Shown here: piece after piece, positions 34,972-44,027 of the stretch
Layout of the letters: each line of letters starts with the position of its first letter
Numbering within the stretch: the first letter of the stretch is position 1
NCBI RefSeq assembly: GCF_015223055.1
Contig: NZ_JADFBX010000009.1
Location: 124,001-188,000, forward strand
Source of the DNA: Pedobacter sp. MC2016-24
GTDB taxonomy: Bacteria > Bacteroidota > Bacteroidia > Sphingobacteriales > Sphingobacteriaceae
DNA length: 64,000 nt
Direction: 5' to 3'
Made by a program: the position numbers and the translations under genes
The notes under the pieces: model-generated
Told to the model about the DNA's origin: nothing
Seen by the model: the letters and a program-made list of their open reading frames with translations, nothing else
Databases searched by the model: none

Positions 34972-35616
34972 CTAGTTTCTGCTGTGGTTTATGACCTCTT
35001 CAAGAGCAAGAAAAACGCAAATTAGCGTAAATGTTATGTCGAGAGAAGATGGATTAATCTTATTTGCTATCAGATATACCTTCAAAATTTTTAAAGAATC
35101 ATGTATGATATTATATGCAGTTCTTTTTGTAATACCACAGATTTCTGCAATCTCATCATAGTTAAGGTTGTCAAAGAATTTTAACCGTAGCAAATGCTTT
35201 TGACGGTCGGTCAGTTTATCAAGGCCTTTCAGGATGATGTTTGTTACATTAACATTTGTCTGTAATGAGGTTAAATAGTCTTCATACGGAGCCTCAAATA
35301 GCTGATTTTCAAGTGCAATATCAGGATGTTTTGAGTTTTGCCATTTTATGTGCTTATATTTACCGGTAATGGTTCTGCGTAAGCAAGTTGTAAGGTAAGC
35401 CCTAATATTATCTACAGTAGGTAGGCTTTCCCGCCTATCCCACAAATCTATCAGCATATCCATCAAACAGTCATTTGTGAAATCCCTGTTATTAGTCATC
35501 TTGGCCCCATAGTTCATTAAATTCACATAATAAAGCTGGTAAAGCTTTAATAAGGCTTGTTGATCACCTTTCAAAAATTCGTTCCATGTTTTCCTGCTTT
35601 CATCGGGAGACCCCAT
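34972..35616 (-). CDS. ECF RNA polymerase sigma factor (locus 2)
   Basis: A 214-residue ECF sigma factor. Region 2 is near 15-90 (LLKLYQLYYVNLMNYGAKM, then DMLIDLWDRRESLPTVDNIRAYL). Region 4 is near 130-180 (LDKLTDRQKHLLRLKFFDNLNYDEIAEICGITKRTAYNIIHDSLKIL), with the helix-turn-helix. The ~30-residue C-terminal tail is hydrophobic. It should direct transcription of the FecR/SusCD operon it heads. The TGAGTA/TGTCAT element is not present upstream of any gene of this locus, so this sigma factor probably recognises something else. Confidence 0.9.
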   Translation of the reverse strand: MGSPDESRKTWNEFLKGDQQALLKLYQLYYVNLMNYGAKMTNNRDFTNDCLMDMLIDLWDRRESLPTVDNIRAYLTTCLRRTITGKYKHIKWQNSKHPDIALENQLFEAPYEDYLTSLQTNVNVTNIILKGLDKLTDRQKHLLRLKFFDNLNYDEIAEICGITKRTAYNIIHDSLKILKVYLIANKINPSSLDITFTLICVFLALEEVINHSRN

Positions 35617-35722
35617 AAATCAAATATAACAATTTATTTACATTGTGTTATTGACCTCAACATGTAATGGAAAATTTCTTCGAAAAAATTGTATTTGATT
35701 TTTTTGTATAGTACATGGTATG

Positions 35723-36496
35723 TCAATCGTTTGCTGAGGGATTATTCAACCATGTCTTAAGCATCGTAGATTTTTCTCTGCTCATCAGTATTGCCTCAGT
35801 TGTTGCAGGATTCAGTTCAAGTTTGAGTTGTCCGTTAAATGACTGAGATATTTTTTGAATTGATTTTATAGAGATGATGTACTGGCGGCTGATCCTGAAA
35901 AATGATTTCGGATCAAGTTCTTTTTCAAGCAGTTCTAACGGCTGATCTATGATAAGGCGTTTCGCATTCAGCATCACAAGGAAGGTCGATCTGTTTTCAG
36001 AAGTAAAATACGCGATCTCTTGTGTTAAAATAAGTTGAAATGTGTCTCTATAGGGTATTAGAAATCGCGAACGATAAATTGGCTTTTTGAGCTGTATGTT
36101 TTGCATCATTTGAATTATCCGTTCATTACTTTCAAATCCGTAAAAAGATCTTGCTTTTCGGATGCTTTTTTCGAGTTTTTCCGCTTCAAGAGGTTTTAGT
36201 AAATAGTCTATTCCATTAACCTCAAAAGCTTTCAACGCATACTCGTCATAAGCAGTTATGAATATGACTGGAACAGTTATGCTGATGTGATTGAAGATTT
36301 CAAAACTCAAGCCATCTGTTAGCCTGATGTCCATAAAGATAATATCGGGTTGTTGATTTGATTGCAACCATTTGATACTGGACTGAACAGTTTGAAGGGT
36401 TGCGATTATATTGATTGTGCTGTCTATTGTGTTCAGCATTTTTTGAAGTCTTTTGACATTTGGAAGTTCATCTTCTATGATTAACACGCTCTGCAT
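35723..36496 (-). CDS. LytTR-type response regulator
   Basis: A 257-residue response regulator. The receiver domain (about 1-120) has acidic Glu8/Asp9, phospho-acceptor Asp56 in IIFMDIRL and the LLKP Lys near 105. The LytTR DNA-binding domain follows (about 150-250): FLIPYRDTFQLILTQEIAYFTSENRSTFL, then FFRISRQYIISIKSIQKI. It pairs with the histidine kinase whose gene overlaps its promoter side 12 nt away. Together they may control the adjacent efflux genes, though this is only neighbourhood evidence. Confidence 0.92.
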   Translation of the reverse strand: MQSVLIIEDELPNVKRLQKMLNTIDSTINIIATLQTVQSSIKWLQSNQQPDIIFMDIRLTDGLSFEIFNHISITVPVIFITAYDEYALKAFEVNGIDYLLKPLEAEKLEKSIRKARSFYGFESNERIIQMMQNIQLKKPIYRSRFLIPYRDTFQLILTQEIAYFTSENRSTFLVMLNAKRLIIDQPLELLEKELDPKSFFRISRQYIISIKSIQKISQSFNGQLKLELNPATTEAILMSREKSTMLKTWLNNPSAND

Positions 36497-36508
36497 AGCT
36501 TTTTCATT

Positions 36509-37558
36509 TTAATTATTATCAGGATTTATCAAAGTAATTTTTACTCGGAAAAAGTGATCATCAACCGTTATAAAAGGAGTAGGCTGATTCATTAGTAGGT
36601 ACCTCTCGAAGATATTGTTAAGACCCATATTTGTACTTGTTTTCGCTCGAGGATTAGGTTGCCTGTTATTTTCTACGACGATCGATTTCTCGTCGGGAAA
36701 ATAGATATGTATGTTCAGTGGCGCCTCGTTGCTAAATACATTGTGTTTGATTGCATTTTCAATCAGCAACTGTAATGTAAGCGGTGGGAGGCTTATTTCT
36801 GGTGCCGACATAGTCTCTCCAATGTGTACTTGAATACCCGCACCATATCTGATTTGGTATAGAAATAAATAAGTTTTGATGAAGGCTATTTCGTCTTGCA
36901 ATGAGATCACATTCCTGGCTCTATTTGTCAGCATATAACGGTAAATTGAGGAGAGCTTAGTAATGTATGCAATTGCTGTGGAAGGTTCATCTTCTATTAA
37001 AGCAGTTACAGTACTTAAATTGTTAAACAGAAAATGCGGATCAAGTTGTAATTTTAGTGCCTCCAGCTGTGCCTGAGTTGTGTGCTGTTCCATTTCCATG
37101 GCTTTTAATTTTGCGTCGTTCCACCTGTAAAAAAAATATTCGGTAGCAAATACAGCTGTGATCAGCAAGGAAAATATAATACCTATGATGATGACTTGCC
37201 TGAACATAAGGTCATCATATCCAAAGTAAACTGGGAATTTTAAGTTGAAAAATAAACTTACGATAAGGTAAATTGCTATAATCTGCATGCACAACTGTAT
37301 GGAAAATCTACTTTTGATTCTATTTTCCCAGGAATACCATTTATTAAGTAAGCTGGTAAGCTGGATGCCTGTTTCAAATAATGCGGTGGCATAAGCAATG
37401 CTGAAAGTAATTTCTAAAGCAAAATCTCGAAGTAAATAAAATCTCCAGCTGTTATAAGTTCGCTCATAGGGATTAATTAGCACAATGATCAGATATAACA
37501 GTAACCCAAAGCTAGGATAGCCGTAAATGCGAAATGATCTGTAGCTGTGTTTATTCAT
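36509..37558 (-). CDS. LytS/YehU-type sensor histidine kinase
   Basis: A 349-residue membrane kinase. Four hydrophobic segments occupy about residues 15-145 (for example FGLLLYLIIVLI, MQIIAIYLIVSLFF, VIIIGIIFSLLITAVFA). The cytoplasmic His_kinase domain begins with QLDPHFLFNNLSTV (phospho-acceptor His175), and the HATPase region contains LPPLTLQLLIENAIKHNVF and GLNNIFERYLL. It donates phosphate to the LytTR regulator encoded 12 nt downstream, so the pair is an operon. No extracellular sensor domain is visible; the stimulus may be felt within the membrane. Confidence 0.9.
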   Translation of the reverse strand: MNKHSYRSFRIYGYPSFGLLLYLIIVLINPYERTYNSWRFYLLRDFALEITFSIAYATALFETGIQLTSLLNKWYSWENRIKSRFSIQLCMQIIAIYLIVSLFFNLKFPVYFGYDDLMFRQVIIIGIIFSLLITAVFATEYFFYRWNDAKLKAMEMEQHTTQAQLEALKLQLDPHFLFNNLSTVTALIEDEPSTAIAYITKLSSIYRYMLTNRARNVISLQDEIAFIKTYLFLYQIRYGAGIQVHIGETMSAPEISLPPLTLQLLIENAIKHNVFSNEAPLNIHIYFPDEKSIVVENNRQPNPRAKTSTNMGLNNIFERYLLMNQPTPFITVDDHFFRVKITLINPDNN

Positions 37559-37635
37559 ATGCTAAAATAGAGATATCTTTACTACGAATAGGTAAATTTT
37601 CTTTTATTTTTACGCGACAATTAGCCAACTCTATA

Positions 37636-38976
37636 CTATCTTTGCGCTGTTTGACTTTCGAGCTCTGCTAAAGCTATAGCACTGGACAATTTTGCTGTGT
37701 ACCAATCTGCTTCCGCCTGTGCTAATCTTAACTGGATCTCTAAAAATGTAGTTTTAATCCCAAGCCCTGAAAAATGTTTATCCTGCTGTTCTTTTAATGC
37801 TTCCTTACAATAGTCTACAAATTTCTTAGCTGCGGCTATCAGAGCATCAGATTGCTTTACCTTACGCCAGGCTTTTTCGATTTCGCCATTCACCTTTTGT
37901 CTCGTATACTCAATGTTTTCTATAGCTTGTCTGAATTGAGATAATCTCTGGTTTTTGATCTGTTTATAAGTGAAAAGGTCTTGTATATTCCATTTGAGAG
38001 TAACACCCAAATAAGGACTGTTTGCTGGTAATATTGGGCTTCCTTGCTGTAGGTAGTATCCAGCTGTTAATCCAAAGTCAGGTAAATTATTTTGCTTTGC
38101 TGTTCTTATTCCTAAATTGGCTTTTTCCTGATTCATTAACGCAATTTGCATATCCGGATTGTTGTTCAATGCAGTTTTATAAGATTCTATAGGTTTTATC
38201 CAAATGTTACCCTCTTCATATTCTTTCAGGTTTAATTTTTCCACATTTAGATTAGTCAGCATACTTATTTCAGTTAAATAGTCCTGTATCTGATTATTGA
38301 TTTTGAGTAGATACTGTTCCTCCTCAGCTACGTTTGCCATTAAGCCGGAGCGGTTTGATTCGGTAGTTTTTCCTACTGCTAAGGTCCCTTCCAAATCATA
38401 TAACTTTGCTCTGGCTAGTTTTATTTTTGCTATAGCTATTTCAGCTTGTTTTTTAGCGATAAGCGTACTGTAATACAATTGCTCTATAGCAAGTTTAATT
38501 TGGATAGCTGTTTTAGCTTTTTCTTTTTGAGAAATTTGTATGTCAGTTTTATCAATATCAAGGTTTGTGTTTATCTTGAACTGTTGGGTTATGGGCTGAT
38601 AGATTGTCAGTCCTATATTGTAGTTTCCTTTCTCACCAAGCGTAAATCTGCTAGCTTGAGCAGGTAGTAGTTGGCTTTCGCCCGCCAGGTTAGTTATACT
38701 GCCAATTGTACCTGCTGGTATGGTGATATCTGGCAGCTTAAAGTTGTACTGGTAGCTTCCATCAATTGCTGCAACGGGATATTTTTTTATTTCATCTTCA
38801 TTCAATTTGCTAATTTTTTCTTGAACCTGGTACTCTTTTATTTTAAGCAGGTGATTGTTTTTTTTTGCTGCTGCGATGAGTTGATGTAGAGAATAGTACT
38901 CCTGAGCTGACAACCTAGAGGCACTGATGAAAGAAAAAAGTAATAGCAATAGGATGGTTTTGATATTATACTTCAT
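37636..38976 (-). CDS. TolC-family outer-membrane efflux protein
   Basis: A 446-residue protein counted from the ATG at 38976; an upstream in-frame start would extend it well into the RND gene. The signal peptide ends near LSAQ. Long alpha-helical heptad-rich segments dominate, in two homologous halves typical of OEP/TolC channels (for example SLHQLIAAAKKNNHLLKIKEYQVQEKI and, later, NNPDMQIALMNQEKANLGIRTAKQNNLPDFGL). It should form the outer-membrane duct of the RND pump encoded upstream. Start overlaps the end of the pump gene by 11 nt, implying translational coupling. Confidence 0.88.
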   Translation of the reverse strand: MKYNIKTILLLLLFSFISASRLSAQEYYSLHQLIAAAKKNNHLLKIKEYQVQEKISKLNEDEIKKYPVAAIDGSYQYNFKLPDITIPAGTIGSITNLAGESQLLPAQASRFTLGEKGNYNIGLTIYQPITQQFKINTNLDIDKTDIQISQKEKAKTAIQIKLAIEQLYYSTLIAKKQAEIAIAKIKLARAKLYDLEGTLAVGKTTESNRSGLMANVAEEEQYLLKINNQIQDYLTEISMLTNLNVEKLNLKEYEEGNIWIKPIESYKTALNNNPDMQIALMNQEKANLGIRTAKQNNLPDFGLTAGYYLQQGSPILPANSPYLGVTLKWNIQDLFTYKQIKNQRLSQFRQAIENIEYTRQKVNGEIEKAWRKVKQSDALIAAAKKFVDYCKEALKEQQDKHFSGLGIKTTFLEIQLRLAQAEADWYTAKLSSAIALAELESQTAQR

Positions 38977-41900
38977 GTGGAATTGCGATTTTATTGTTTG
39001 GCAAAATCTCTTTTTTGTCATTGTTATTGATTAAACGGATATACATTACTGGTACAGTTAGTAGCGCCATTACCATACTCCATATTACTCCAAAAGCCAA
39101 GACGCTTGCTAATGGGGCCCACATAGCTGACTGGGAAATGATCATGGGAAAGACACCAACTGCCGCCGCCATAGCAGTAAGGAAAATCGGGCGTAATCTT
39201 CTTTTAGCGGACTCTATCGCGGCTGTTTTGATATCCATGCCTTTTCTAAGTAGGACATTGGTGTAATCCACAAGGATAATTGCATTTCTAACTACTATTC
39301 CTGATAGAGCGATGAGTCCTATAAAGGCGGTGAAACTGAAATTATTTCCAGTAATGGCTAGTCCAAGTATAGCTCCAAATAGGCTTAATGGAATCGTTGC
39401 CATGATAATCATTGCCTCTTTGATATTCTTGAATTGGAACAAAAGAATAAAAAATATCAAAATCAGGCTTATTAATAGTGCCGTAATCATGTCATTTTCT
39501 ACTTCTGCCTTACCACCCTCTTCTCCACCGTATTCGATATGGTATCCACTTGGCAACTCAAGTTTGCCAATGGCTGGCTTAATAGCTTCAAGCAGTTCGG
39601 CAGGTAAGACATTTGGCTGGGTTTCACTTTGCACAGTCAAGGTCTTCATGCCATTGCGGTGCATTATTTTGCCAGTTTTCCACTGCGGCGTTAGATAAGC
39701 TATTTGCCGCAGGGGAATTGCGTTATTGCTACGTGGTGGGGTGAGGTATATGTCCTGCAGATCGGTTGTATTTCTTCGGGCATCTGGATTTAGCCTCAAT
39801 TTGATGTTTATAGCATTGCTGCTTTCGTATATTTTTGATATTGTTGTCCCTGTAAAGGCAGTATAGACAGATTGCGAAATGCTTTCTGTGGTAAAACCTA
39901 AGCGTTTAGCTTGTTCATTAGGATTAATCTGTAAGGAATAGTAATCTTCTGCAAAATCACTTCTAACCAGTCGGGCACCTCTTGATTCTTTTATGATATT
40001 AGCAATTTTCATACCGATGCTCTTTAAATGCTTAATATCTTCTCCAATTATACGCACTTCTACAGGTGCTTTTAAATCTGTGCCTTGTTGCAGTAGTTTG
40101 ATAAAGAAAGTTCCATCAGGTGCCAGTACTTTTACTTTCTCTGCCAGCTCTTTGGCCATTTCCTCAGTAGTTTTATTTGTCGTAGTGTTCACGAGTATCA
40201 TTGCGTAATTACTTGTAGGCACTTCGGGAGAAAAATTATAGTAAAATCTTGGCGCTGATGTACCTGTGAAGGTTGCGTAAGACAACACTCTTTTGTCTCC
40301 TTTGACCAACTTCTCTGCCTTCAGAATTGCGGCATTTGTTTTCTCGAGCTTGGTCCCTGTAGGCATCCATAGCTCTATCACAAATTGATTGCGTTCTGCG
40401 GGTGGGAAGAATAATTCACTTACACACAGTCTGAAAACTAAACCTGTTAGTAGTATGAATGTGATGCTGCCAAGGATAGTAATTGCAGCATGATTGACAC
40501 ACCAATCCAATACTACATTGTAGCCATCCTGCATATAGGAAAGTATTGATTTTTTTCCATTTCTTCCCTTACTCGTTTCAGCATTATCGACTTGGTGCAG
40601 GCCTTTTTTAATAAAGGTATGACAAAGTAAGGGAGTAAGGAACAGTGCGACAAAATAAGAGGAAATGAGCGCAATAGCTACTGTAATAGGTAGGGTTAAT
40701 ATGAATTCTCCAGTTGATCCTTTAATAAGTATCATAGGGATGAATGATGCAATGATAGTAACAGTAGCTGCCAGTACCGGTATGAGTAAATCGTTAGCGC
40801 TTCGCCATGCAGCTGTCCAGCTGTCTATCCCTTCATCTAGTAATTCTACATAGTTGTCGGCAATTACGATGGCGTCGTCAACCACCATACCTAGTACCAG
40901 TATCAGCGCGGCGAGGGATACCTGTTGTAATTCAATTCCAATTGTGTTTAAAATAGCAAAAGTTAAGGCAATAGTCATGGGGATTGCCATTGCCGCTACT
41001 GATGCGATACGTAAAGGCAGCAATAGGATCACAACAATTATTACTGAGATAATCGCCAGGAAAAATTCTTTAATAAAATGAGAGATGTTTTTGTCTACCA
41101 AGTTAGGTTGTGATATCAGTGTCGAAATTTTGATGTCAGATGGAATGAGCTTTTTTGCTGCAGTGATCTTCTCTTCAATTCCTTTTCCAAAATGGACGAT
41201 GTTATAACCCTCGTGCATTTGTACAGCGATTAGAATTGCTTTATTACCATTCACGGTGATGACGCTTTCCGGTTCGGCATAGGTTCTTTTCAGCGTTGCT
41301 ATGTCACCTAGTTTGATCATTGATCCATTTACGGATGTGCCTACAAACTGATTACTAAGGTCGGTTTCAGTTTGAAAGTAACCATTCGTATAAAGAGGAG
41401 TTTTGCTATTTGCTGTTTTTAAGTCACCAGTTGCAATAATATTATTTTGTGTTTGAACGGCGCGTATTACTTCCATAACGTTAACACCGTATTGGGCTAA
41501 TCTCCCTGATGTTGATGTTACTAATATTTCTTCTTGCTGTTCACCAATTTGCTTAACTTTTGATACCTCTTTCATGCTTCGGATCTGTTCTTCAATTTTT
41601 TGAGCATATCCTTTTAGTTGCTCATAACTGGCGCTGTTGCTTTCTAAAGCAATGACTACAGCCTCGGTATCGCCAAAATCTGAGTCAACTATTGGCCCCT
41701 GGACGCCGTCCGGTAAATCCACTTGCTTGGATACGATCAATTGATGCCTTAATTTGCTCCAGAAGATATCTGGCTGTTTTACATTTTCGGATAGTTCCAC
41801 ATTGATAACCGCTACACCATCTTTTGAGGCAGAGTAAGTTTTTGTTTTGTCAACTTCTTCGTATTGAAAAAGATATTTTTCCAGTTTTTTTGTAACCTGA

Positions 41901-42082
41901 TCCTCTACTTGTGTAGATGAGGCTCCTGGAAATGTTGCGATCACAAGTCCGGTTCTGATCGTGATTTTTGGATCTTCCCGACGCGGCATGTTCAGTAGCG
42001 AATTAGCACCTACTACAAAAAGCACTAATAAAATGGCGATAGTCAGGTGTTTATATTTTAAAGCTGCTTCTATAAAATTCAT
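38966..42082 (-). CDS. RND-family efflux transporter permease (AcrB-like)
   Basis: A 1038-residue inner-membrane pump subunit. Two repeats of six transmembrane helices flank large periplasmic domains. The proton-relay Asp pair sits in LILVLGMVVDDAIVIADNYVELLDEG (near 398). The second half includes LIALSGIVVRNAIILVDYTNVLLRKG. It is closer to the multidrug/HAE1-like branch than to CusA-type metal pumps, because no methionine-rich metal-relay series is evident. The gene is preceded 9 nt away by the adaptor and followed by the TolC gene with overlap. Substrates are unknown. Confidence 0.92.
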   Translation of the reverse strand: MNFIEAALKYKHLTIAILLVLFVVGANSLLNMPRREDPKITIRTGLVIATFPGASSTQVEDQVTKKLEKYLFQYEEVDKTKTYSASKDGVAVINVELSENVKQPDIFWSKLRHQLIVSKQVDLPDGVQGPIVDSDFGDTEAVVIALESNSASYEQLKGYAQKIEEQIRSMKEVSKVKQIGEQQEEILVTSTSGRLAQYGVNVMEVIRAVQTQNNIIATGDLKTANSKTPLYTNGYFQTETDLSNQFVGTSVNGSMIKLGDIATLKRTYAEPESVITVNGNKAILIAVQMHEGYNIVHFGKGIEEKITAAKKLIPSDIKISTLISQPNLVDKNISHFIKEFFLAIISVIIVVILLLPLRIASVAAMAIPMTIALTFAILNTIGIELQQVSLAALILVLGMVVDDAIVIADNYVELLDEGIDSWTAAWRSANDLLIPVLAATVTIIASFIPMILIKGSTGEFILTLPITVAIALISSYFVALFLTPLLCHTFIKKGLHQVDNAETSKGRNGKKSILSYMQDGYNVVLDWCVNHAAITILGSITFILLTGLVFRLCVSELFFPPAERNQFVIELWMPTGTKLEKTNAAILKAEKLVKGDKRVLSYATFTGTSAPRFYYNFSPEVPTSNYAMILVNTTTNKTTEEMAKELAEKVKVLAPDGTFFIKLLQQGTDLKAPVEVRIIGEDIKHLKSIGMKIANIIKESRGARLVRSDFAEDYYSLQINPNEQAKRLGFTTESISQSVYTAFTGTTISKIYESSNAINIKLRLNPDARRNTTDLQDIYLTPPRSNNAIPLRQIAYLTPQWKTGKIMHRNGMKTLTVQSETQPNVLPAELLEAIKPAIGKLELPSGYHIEYGGEEGGKAEVENDMITALLISLILIFFILLFQFKNIKEAMIIMATIPLSLFGAILGLAITGNNFSFTAFIGLIALSGIVVRNAIILVDYTNVLLRKGMDIKTAAIESAKRRLRPIFLTAMAAAVGVFPMIISQSAMWAPLASVLAFGVIWSMVMALLTVPVMYIRLINNNDKKEILPNNKIAIPHEV

Positions 42083-42090
42083 AAGCTTGA

Positions 42091-43143
42091 TTACTTGACG
42101 ATTGAGATTAAAGAACCATCAGAGAGTTTAGTCTGACCTGAGGTAATTACGGTTTCACCAATTGATAGGCCTGTTAGGATTTCGATTTTGTTTTGCGTTA
42201 TTTTACCAATGCCTACATTACGTCTGAAGGCCTTCCTGCCGTTTTTATCAGCGACATAAACATAGCTCTGGTTTCCTACATCATGCATAATGCATTCTGA
42301 AGCTAATTGAATGATGTTTTTTTTGCTGCCAGTACTAATTTGGGCTTCAGCTATCATACCTGGTCTTATGATAAGATCATTGTTTTTTATTTCTATTTTT
42401 ATTGTGAAAGCTCTTGACGTGGCATCTGCAACCGCACCTATTTCAGTTATTTTTCCTTTAAAAGTCTTTCTTAATGCTGATACGATTACATCGGCTGACT
42501 GACCAATGTAAAGACCATTTAGCTCGCCTTCGGGTATAAAAGCTTCCATGGTTACTTTTTTAATAGCTGATACAACAAATAAGGGTGTACCTGGACTGAT
42601 AATTTCACCTACTTCTGTTTGTTTGGTTAACAGGATTCCATCAATGGGAGAATACAGTTTGGTATCCATAAAGCTTTTCAGTTCTATTTTTTGTTGAGTT
42701 TGTGCTCTTTGTAGTGAAAACCCAGCTTTTTTAAAATCACTTTCACTAACGCTGCCTCTTTCATGCATTAATTTTAAGCGTTTAAATTCATCGTTTGCTT
42801 CCATTAGTTGCACATCTGCAAGTTGTTTGGAAAGTGCATAACTTGTGGCGTCCAGACTGGTAATCAGTTGACCTTTTGTAACAAGCTGCCCCGCTTTGAA
42901 GTTGATCAAATTGATTTTTCCAGGTACCATATATCCAAGTTTTACGGTAGTATTTCCTTCAATATTGCCGCTGACATTGATTGCGGTAGATTCGGATTTC
43001 AAACTTACGGTCTCGGTGTTTACAGTTATTGTATTTTCATTTTGTTTTTCGTTTTTCTGATTACTGCATGCGTAAAAAAATGTTGTAATTAAAATTAGCA
43101 GTCTTAAATTTCTAATATTGTTTTTTGTTTTTCTGTACTCCAT
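42091..43143 (-). CDS. RND efflux periplasmic adaptor (membrane fusion) lipoprotein
   Basis: A 350-residue lipoprotein. The start is set at ATG 43143, not at an in-frame TTG 21 nt upstream, because this gives a clear lipobox FFYAC. Features are a biotinyl-lipoyl-like hairpin (NLINFKAGQLVTKGQLITSLDATSYALSKQL region near 78), a coiled-coil helical hairpin with QRAQTQQKIELK, then beta-barrel segments (SPIDGILLTKQTEVGEIISPGTPLFVVS). It bridges pump and outer-membrane duct. It is the first gene of the efflux operon. Confidence 0.9.
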   Translation of the reverse strand: MEYRKTKNNIRNLRLLILITTFFYACSNQKNEKQNENTITVNTETVSLKSESTAINVSGNIEGNTTVKLGYMVPGKINLINFKAGQLVTKGQLITSLDATSYALSKQLADVQLMEANDEFKRLKLMHERGSVSESDFKKAGFSLQRAQTQQKIELKSFMDTKLYSPIDGILLTKQTEVGEIISPGTPLFVVSAIKKVTMEAFIPEGELNGLYIGQSADVIVSALRKTFKGKITEIGAVADATSRAFTIKIEIKNNDLIIRPGMIAEAQISTGSKKNIIQLASECIMHDVGNQSYVYVADKNGRKAFRRNVGIGKITQNKIEILTGLSIGETVITSGQTKLSDGSLISIVK

Positions 43144-43275
43144 TTTGCAAGTATTTACATGCAAAAATGTGTCTATAAATGCTTCTAATTACAAAAGATT
43201 TAATGAACTGACAAAATTGAATACTGAAATTACAATAGGCTTAACTCAGTGTAATGGAGTTAACCAAAATGGGCG

Positions 43276-43875
43276 TTACTGAGCTTCATTCAACAACGCG
43301 GCTATTAGAAATGCCAGCATAATGTCTGAATTTTTGCTGAAGTATTGTTTCAGGAACTTGTTTGCAAGTAGCAGGTGATTGTTGATGGTTTTTGGACTGA
43401 TACCCATAATAATTTCTATTTCTTTATAGGATTTGCCCTCTAGTTTGAAAAGCGTAAATACGCGCTGCCGCTGAGTTGGCATTCTTGTTATGGCATCTTT
43501 TAGGAGATTTGAATGCTCTTTTATAACTAGGTTCTCTTCAATGTAAGAATAGATCTCGGTACTAGACTGCATGATTCTCATTTGCATCTTCGCATTACGG
43601 GTAGCCTTTCTGTAGTGATCATACACCATATTTTCGGCTATTCGAAAAATATAAGCTCTAAAAGATTTTTCAGTGTTTATTTGCTCACGTTTTTCCCATA
43701 TTTTGAGGAACAAGTCCTGTAGAATATCAAAAGTTAGCTCTTCGGATTTTAATAATTTAAGTAGCTTGGCAGTAATGTGATGTTTATGACGTTCATAAAT
43801 TGTTTCGAAGGCATTTTTGTCTCCATTCTTTAATAAAAGAATAAGTTCTTCCTCTGAAAGATTGATGTATGTCAT
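43276..43875 (-). CDS. ECF RNA polymerase sigma factor (locus 3)
   Basis: A 199-residue ECF sigma factor. Region 2 includes AFETIYERHKHHITAKLLKL and LQDLFLKIWEKREQINTEKSFRAYIFRIAENMVYDHYRKA. Region 4 carries MPTQRQRVFTLFKLEGKSYKEIEIIMGISPKTINNHLLLANKFL, with the helix-turn-helix. It is transcribed divergently from a FecR-type gene 152 nt away, and the STN-SusC gene follows, so together they form a trans-envelope signalling unit. The short hydrophobic C-terminal tail (IMLAFLIAALL) could aid membrane recruitment to FecR. Confidence 0.92.
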   Translation of the reverse strand: MTYINLSEEELILLLKNGDKNAFETIYERHKHHITAKLLKLLKSEELTFDILQDLFLKIWEKREQINTEKSFRAYIFRIAENMVYDHYRKATRNAKMQMRIMQSSTEIYSYIEENLVIKEHSNLLKDAITRMPTQRQRVFTLFKLEGKSYKEIEIIMGISPKTINNHLLLANKFLKQYFSKNSDIMLAFLIAALLNEAQ

Positions 43876-44027
43876 TTTATTTTGTATTAGATGCCTGTTC
43901 GGGTGTGAATCACGGTATTTTGATCAATTTTTGTCCAATTATATGGATTAAATATTTAAGTGTCATTTTTTTTTTTTTTCGGTTAGGTAGTTTTTGTTTT
44001 TTGAACGTATCTGAATAAAAGAGCAGC
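43876..44027. promoter_or_regulatory. Divergent promoter region between sigma factor and FecR genes
   Basis: 152 nt separating two outward-facing genes, AT-rich with a 12-nt T-run around 43968. Promoters for both genes must be here or nearby. TGTCAT occurs at about 43962 but with no TGAGTA at the required distance, so it is not a copy of the shared element. No further motif is called. Confidence 0.45.

Noticed and set aside
37906-37913. ATACTCAA on the plus strand, a minus-strand copy of the first box
   Set aside because: It lies in the TolC-like coding sequence and lacks the second box at the right distance.
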